Source: Sinorhizobium fredii USDA 205 (lineage in GTDB: Bacteria; Pseudomonadota; Alphaproteobacteria; Rhizobiales; Rhizobiaceae). Taken from it: DNA of 64,000 nt. This document shows positions 59,622 to 64,000 of the stretch, in pieces. The stretch's first letter is position 1; every line of letters begins with the position of its first letter. The stretch is taken from NCBI RefSeq assembly GCF_001461695.1, contig NZ_AUTC01000146.1:124001-188000 (forward strand), read 5' to 3'. Both the position numbers and the translations under genes were made by a program. The notes under the pieces were generated by a model. It made no database searches. It was not told the origin of the DNA and saw nothing but the letters and a program-made list of their open reading frames with translations.

Positions 59622-60191
59622 TTAACTATAGGTGATCGTGTTGCCGTTTCGTGGCCGGATGAAGAAGTGTTGGTCATATTCGTAAGCGCCGCCGTCGGTG
59701 AAGCTTTCGAAAAGGCTGGAGAAGATCGTATCCAGTTTGTATTGGACACGCGTCACCACCAGCTGCACGTCCTCGGTCCTTAATTCCTCCGGCACCTCGA
59801 CGGGTGAGTCCTGCCCTGCCGAAAGAGCGGTCGTGCCATGGGCGGCCGACCAGTTCACGGTCGCCTTGCCCTTGCTGTCAACGTCGATGACACAAAGAAG
59901 GATCGTGAGGTCGTCGGTGTCATAGGGCTGCACGATGCTGCTGAGGCCGTCGAGGATCGACTCGACGCTCGCCTCCGTCCAGCTGCTCTGCATGGCGATG
60001 ATCTCGCTGCTCGTCGAGGCGATCTGATTGATCTTTCTCTGCACCGTCAGGCCCTGGCCGAGATCGACCAGCCCGGCGAGCAGCAGCAGCATGATCGGGA
60101 ACAGGAAAGCGAATTCGATCGCGGAAGCTCCATCGCGGCTTCGCATACAATGCCGCGACAGGGCGACTATTCTCTTGGCGATCGGTGTCAT
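59622..60191 (-). CDS. TadE-like pilus/secretory protein
   Basis: A 189-residue protein with the TadE opening. A polar lead ends in RDGASAIEFAFLFPIMLLLL, where the Glu after the A-I motif is the conserved pilin-type position, followed by one helix and GLTVQRKINQIASTSSEIIA. The C-terminal portion is extracellular or periplasmic. TadE-family proteins are minor pseudopilins of Flp/Tad pili. It follows the second TadE-like gene by 10 bases and completes a trio with TadG. No Tad ATPase, secretin or Flp pilin is in this window. Confidence 0.83.
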   Translation of the reverse strand: MTPIAKRIVALSRHCMRSRDGASAIEFAFLFPIMLLLLAGLVDLGQGLTVQRKINQIASTSSEIIAMQSSWTEASVESILDGLSSIVQPYDTDDLTILLCVIDVDSKGKATVNWSAAHGTTALSAGQDSPVEVPEELRTEDVQLVVTRVQYKLDTIFSSLFESFTDGGAYEYDQHFFIRPRNGNTITYS

Positions 60192-60201
60192 GCGGGTATC
60201 C

Positions 60202-60732
60202 TCAGAACGGTTCGTTGCGCAGCAGGACGGAGGCGCCCATCAGGTAACTGCCGTCTGCGAGCGTGGAGCTCGATAGGGAGTAGAGACTGACGATCGGCTT
60301 CCAGGGGAGGAAAGCCTGGACCATCACGTAGTCGCTGCCCTTGCCGATTTCGAAGCCTTCGGTGATCGAGACGGCGCCGCTGCTGTTGAGCGCCTTCATG
60401 GCGCCGGGGGAGGAGGAGTCGGTGAGTGTATCGACGGCCACGAGCAGCTTTTCGCCGCAGTCGAGCACATAGAGCAGGTTGCCGCAGACCTCCGTCTTGA
60501 AGCCGGTGATGGTCATATTGCCTTCGGCCGCCTTGCCGGTCCTGATGATCCGGGCGGCCTTGTGAACCGCCGCATCGAGCGCCGAGTCGATGAAGAACAT
60601 CGCCGCACATTCGAGAATGCCGAAGATGATCATGAACAATGGCAGCGCGAGAAGCGCGAATTCGATGGCGGCGACACCCGACCTGTCGCGCAGCAGCCGG
60701 CGCAGAAGCGTGAATCCCTTGCGTCTCGTCAT
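60202..60732 (-). CDS. TadE-family pilus assembly protein
   Basis: A 176-residue TadE-like protein. After a basic lead comes RSGVAAIEFALLALPLFMII, the family's N-terminal signature (Glu at the fifth-type position), then FGILECAAMFFIDSALDAAV. Two Cys (CGNLLYVLDCGEKL) may form a disulfide in the exported part. Its ATG overlaps the TadG stop by four bases. It is a minor pseudopilin candidate. Confidence 0.86.
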   Translation of the reverse strand: MTRRKGFTLLRRLLRDRSGVAAIEFALLALPLFMIIFGILECAAMFFIDSALDAAVHKAARIIRTGKAAEGNMTITGFKTEVCGNLLYVLDCGEKLLVAVDTLTDSSSPGAMKALNSSGAVSITEGFEIGKGSDYVMVQAFLPWKPIVSLYSLSSSTLADGSYLMGASVLLRNEPF

Positions 60733-62141
60733 TGGGTGAGCCGCACCGAGGTCAGATACTGGTTGAAGAGGGTGGAGAGCCCGGCGGTGATCTCGTCCTC
60801 GGAGGCGGCGGAGATGAAGAGATCGGACGAAGAGGCGCAGTCCTGCAGCGCGATCGGGATATAGTCAAGCCTGCTGGTGCTGCTGCTTACGCCGCTATGC
60901 AGCGTTCCGCCCCAAGTGGAGGTCCACTTGCTATTGGCCATCGTGTCGTCAAGCGTTGCGTTATAGCCCCAGTCGAGCGGGATGGCCAAATACTCGGTGT
61001 AAAGTACGGCCATCGTGGCCTCGTCGCCCTTGAGGTAGTCGCACCAGTCGGGGTTGAGCGGCGTGACTTTGCCCCAGTTCTTGCCGTACTTGTAGCGGAT
61101 GCAGGTGCCGTTCTTGTATTCGGTACAGGTCCAGGTGACGTTCTTGATGACCCAGTCGCGATCTGACTGCACGCCGTCAGTCAGCAGCAGGACAAGCTTG
61201 AGTGGTTTGTCGGCCGAACTGCCGTCGTAAGCCGTCCCGACCTTGTTCTGCAGAGCCTTTAGCGCAGTCTTGAAGTCAGTCGAGGTGGTGGAGGTTGCGC
61301 TCGTCAGGCCGGCGTCATCGTCGGAAAGTTTCTTCCGCGCAGTGCTGGTGGAATAGGTCGGCGCGAGGACCTCGGTGGTGGTTTCTCCGAGACTGTAGAG
61401 ACCAACCTTGATCCTCGCATGGTCCTCGTCCGCCGCGTCGACCATGTCGAGCACCTCTTCGACGGCGTCGAGCGCCACGTCGGTGCGAAGTCTTACGCCA
61501 AGGCTTTCGATATAGTCGTAGTAGGTCGACGCGATGACCGCCGCGGTTTTGTTCTTTTTGACGGGGTCGGCGGTGCTGTGACAAGCGAACTCGCAGTTGA
61601 TATTCTTGTCGGCACGCAACATTGCCTGGTCTTCACTCGTTGCTGCGAGCAGCATGGATGGCGACTTATCGATGACGATGTAGACTTCGAGATAGGAAGT
61701 CGCCGGCCCCTCGATGGCGCTGACGACGCCGACCGGAACGGTCTTGATATCGGCCAGGGTCATCAGCGTCGTCGGCACCGTTCCGCTTGCGGAGGCCCTG
61801 ATCGTGTGGCCGGTCTTGTCGACCTTGATTTCCGTCAGGTCATAGGTGGCGCTTTGCTTCTCGGACTGGGCGTCGAACCAATCCTTGATTTTGTCGGCGA
61901 TCTCGTCCTCGTCGTATTCATCGATCTCCTTTATGGCGGCGACCAGCGCGGCGTCGAGGTCCGATTGCATTCTGCTCTGAACGTTGTAGGCGCGCGTATA
62001 GTCGAGGCCGGCCCCGACGGCGAGGATCATCGGAATGATGCAGATGGCGACCGTCAGGGCGACATTGCCGCCCCTGTCGCTGAGCATTGTTGCCATTCGG
62101 CTGGCGATCAGCTGACGGAGAAAGCCGAAATCGAGATGCAT
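60729..62141 (-). CDS. TadG-like pilus protein with von Willebrand A-type domain
   Basis: A 470-residue protein. An N-terminal helix with RGGNVALTVAICIIPMILAV starts the TadE/TadG signature, followed by DYTRAYNVQSRMQSDLDAAL. The middle contains a VWA domain whose MIDAS motif is VYIVIDKSPSMLL (DxSxS). Later, LKLVLLLTDGVQSDRDWV carries the D of the second MIDAS site. Several Cys (CTEYKNGTCIRY, CDYL, CASS) suggest disulfides outside the cytoplasm. It is first in the trio. Confidence 0.88.
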   Translation of the reverse strand: MHLDFGFLRQLIASRMATMLSDRGGNVALTVAICIIPMILAVGAGLDYTRAYNVQSRMQSDLDAALVAAIKEIDEYDEDEIADKIKDWFDAQSEKQSATYDLTEIKVDKTGHTIRASASGTVPTTLMTLADIKTVPVGVVSAIEGPATSYLEVYIVIDKSPSMLLAATSEDQAMLRADKNINCEFACHSTADPVKKNKTAAVIASTYYDYIESLGVRLRTDVALDAVEEVLDMVDAADEDHARIKVGLYSLGETTTEVLAPTYSTSTARKKLSDDDAGLTSATSTTSTDFKTALKALQNKVGTAYDGSSADKPLKLVLLLTDGVQSDRDWVIKNVTWTCTEYKNGTCIRYKYGKNWGKVTPLNPDWCDYLKGDEATMAVLYTEYLAIPLDWGYNATLDDTMANSKWTSTWGGTLHSGVSSSTSRLDYIPIALQDCASSSDLFISAASEDEITAGLSTLFNQYLTSVRLTQ

Positions 62142-62335
62142 GTTTTGGTGACCAGCTCTGTTGCTTCGAGTGCTGATCGTGCTTGGGAAATATTATTCGG
62201 GTGTAAATTAGCGTCGTGTTTGGCTAGCCGATTGACGCGGCGCTATCCGGATAGCGCAGGAAACGACTGTTGAGGTGCGAGACCGTTCGGCCGGCAGTGC
62301 GGGTTCGCCGCGTGCGACCTGAACAACACGCCGCC

Positions 62336-63361
62336 TTAGCGGTTCACGTCGGAGGGTGGTGAAGGCGCAACGCCGATGCCGCGGCGGCTATGAAGCTTGG
62401 CGGTTTCGGACGGCGACTGGCCGAAGGCGTCATGGTAGACTGCGGAAAACCGGCCCATATGGGTGAAACCCCAGGCGCGCGCCACCTGCGCGATCGAGAG
62501 CGTATTGGCATCGTCGCAAAGGGTCTTGCGGACACCCTCCAGCCGCAACTGGCGCAGAAAATTCAAGGGCGTTGTGTCCTTGAACTGCTGAAAGGCCGTC
62601 TGCAGGGCACGCACGCTCGTGCCGGCCTCCCGGGCGATATCGGCAACGCTCATGGGTTCGGCGATATTGGCGACCATGTATTCGATCGCCCGTTTCAGGT
62701 TTCGGGGCACGGCAGGGGACATGGGTTTGTGCAATCGCGCGCTGTAGTTGTGAGGAAGCGATTCAAGAATCATGACCATTGCCGCCTGGAAAAGATGCGT
62801 GGTGGCGGTCGTAGAAGCGCGGTCTTCGCCCGCTCCGTCGAAACAATCCCACAGCAAACTTCCGAGCGCGGCGAGCCGCGAGCCGACGGCTGAGTCCATT
62901 TCTAGGGTCGCACAAAGGTCGATATCTTCCAGAACAGGAGCGTCGAGGAGTTGGCTGAGCTGGCCGACCATCGCCGATTTGTCGAAGGCGATGCCGATAT
63001 GGCCGCGATTCTCGTGGATGGTCAGCTTCTCGAAGTGCGCCATGTTGCCGACCATCGCGGTTCCCGGGGTCGACAGGAGGCGTTTGCGGCCGACGTCGAT
63101 CTCCATGGCGCTCGAATGCGGCAAGTAGAGCACGAAGGCGTCGGACGGCTGCGAGAATGTGACTTTCATGCCCGAATGGCACATGCCGGCCCAGATGCTG
63201 AAGGGCCCGGCAGAATAGTGCCGATCCTCGACCGAGATACGCCCGCCACCTTCCAGAGGCTCAGCCTTGGCGGGTGATAACGTCCTTGCATAGTGCTCGG
63301 ACATTTCGTCGGCGTCTGCTTCGAGGATGCGGAACGCGGGACGATGATGAACGTACCTCAT
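62336..63361 (-). CDS. AraC-family transcriptional regulator
   Basis: A 341-residue regulator. The N-terminal half resembles the AraC-binding-like domain (ISVEDRHYSAGPFSIWAGMC and FVLYLPHSSAMEIDVGRKRL). The C-terminal double helix-turn-helix is MSVADIAREAGTSVRALQTA and AQVARAWGFTHMGRFSAVYH, with FGQSPSETAKLH at the end. It stands alone, 194 bases from the Tad-like trio on the same strand, so it may or may not control it. No effector can be inferred. Confidence 0.87.
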   Translation of the reverse strand: MRYVHHRPAFRILEADADEMSEHYARTLSPAKAEPLEGGGRISVEDRHYSAGPFSIWAGMCHSGMKVTFSQPSDAFVLYLPHSSAMEIDVGRKRLLSTPGTAMVGNMAHFEKLTIHENRGHIGIAFDKSAMVGQLSQLLDAPVLEDIDLCATLEMDSAVGSRLAALGSLLWDCFDGAGEDRASTTATTHLFQAAMVMILESLPHNYSARLHKPMSPAVPRNLKRAIEYMVANIAEPMSVADIAREAGTSVRALQTAFQQFKDTTPLNFLRQLRLEGVRKTLCDDANTLSIAQVARAWGFTHMGRFSAVYHDAFGQSPSETAKLHSRRGIGVAPSPPSDVNR

Positions 63362-64000
63362 CTAAGTCCCGAAAAAGCGCCGGCGCAGTAGAGGGTAGCA
63401 CCCCGGCTGGCATTTTTGCGTATCAGGATCACGTCACCTCCCTTTCAAGGGCGCTTGCCGCGTCTGCAATAGTCGTACAATTAAGCCCTATATTAGCTTT
63501 GCCGCAAACGGATATGTGACTGCTGATATCCAAAAAACGAAAATCGCAGCCGGATTTCGCAGGAATTGGCGAGCCCGTCGCCTGGAGGAAAGCTTCTCGC
63601 CGGTAGTCCTGCGGGATAGGTTGTCCAGATTCCGCCGCCCCACCCCTGGCGTGGTCTGAACGCCGGGATTTTCGGCCAGAGTCGGCAAGATCAAGATCGA
63701 CCTCAGCGTCCGACCGATCGAAGGCGCAGACGGCGCGACGAAGGCCATGGCGGGCAACGTGGCAGACCGACTCATTCGGGGCTGGCCAATCGGCGAGCCG
63801 CAGTGTTCGGGCCTATCCGGCAAGCATTAATGGTCACCCGGCGACTCTCCTCGCAGACGGAAAGCGTCGTCTTCGGGATAAGCCGTGCGCTATGCGGATA
63901 CTGGAAAGCTTGTTTCCATATGTCTTTTGTAAGCTGCCCGACATATTCAAGGAAGTCGTGAATTTAAGTTGAAAACTACTCTCGCCGGCGCTGGCTTCTA
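63362..64000. other. Gene-poor right end of the window
   Basis: In these 639 bases I see no frame with family-like sequence. The promoter of the AraC gene should lie near 63362-63500. An antisense-type frame at 63488-63823 is rich in Arg, Ser and Pro and is not supported. The last bases hold AT-rich sequence that may lead to a gene beyond the edge. Confidence 0.6.

Noticed and set aside
63488..63823. 111-codon frame on the minus strand near the right end
   Set aside because: Arg/Ser/Pro-rich composition, no ribosome site and no similarity recognised.
63971..64000. Possible TTG start of a gene running off the right edge (LKTTLAGAGF)
   Set aside because: Only ten codons are visible, and the AAGGAAG upstream is too far away. 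It cannot be supported from this window.

Overview
The window reads as alphaproteobacterial DNA of the Rhizobiales, most like Ensifer/Sinorhizobium. It has high GC content, dense operons with 4-base start/stop overlaps, a CtrA-type box in front of minCDE, and two copies of a rhizobial two-palindrome intergenic repeat (RIME1-like). From general knowledge, minCDE lies on the pSymB chromid in S. meliloti, so a large secondary replicon is plausible here. That is inference. No replication, tRNA, rRNA, phage, IS or CRISPR features were seen.

Layout. (a) 1-2.3 kb: a partial membrane protein, a Tat-exported aldo/keto reductase, a VOC protein and a small membrane protein. (b) 2.6-13.25 kb: a complete homoprotocatechuate (4-hydroxyphenylacetate) meta-cleavage cluster. 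hpaBC form one unit, and hpaF-E-D, an aromatic amino acid decarboxylase, hpaG-type, hpaH and hpaI form another. Regulators are hpaA (AraC, divergent) and hpaR (MarR, convergent). (c) 13.3-22.0 kb: an IclR-controlled divergent amine/aldehyde locus. One arm carries UPF0261, HAD, a class III aminotransferase, a broken phospho-lyase remnant and an APH-type kinase. The other carries an APC permease and an aldehyde dehydrogenase. (d) 22.3-28.4 kb: a GntR/UxuR-type regulator, TRAP transporter, L-idonate-type dehydrogenase and mannonate dehydratase, preceded by a clear FCD-GntR operator. (e) 28.4-32.8 kb: an RND efflux pair. (f) 33.9-38.7 kb: a tight four-gene cluster (asparagine-synthase-like amidotransferase, acyl carrier protein, AMP-forming acyl ligase, NAD-synthase-like enzyme). 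It looks like a pathway that activates and amidates a small carboxylic acid, and it is the strongest candidate for an undescribed system. (g) 39.0-41.0 kb: minCDE between the two repeat copies. (h) 41.0-57.0 kb: a Wzx/Wzy-type polysaccharide locus with flippase, polymerase, chain-length protein, three glycosyltransferases, deacetylase, glycoside hydrolase, a KpsC-like protein and two paralogous GNAT-like proteins. It has no recognisable initiating transferase or outer-membrane exporter. (i) 57.2-64.0 kb: a chemoreceptor, an orphan TadE/TadE/TadG-like trio, an AraC regulator and a gene-poor end.

How the genes work together. Region (b) would convert 4-hydroxyphenylacetate through homoprotocatechuate to succinic semialdehyde and pyruvate. 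The embedded decarboxylase suggests that amines derived from aromatic amino acids feed it. Region (d) would import a sugar acid and convert it to 2-keto-3-deoxygluconate. Region (h) would assemble, flip, polymerise and trim a surface polysaccharide. All functional names rest on reading the translated sequences and on family knowledge. No database search was run.
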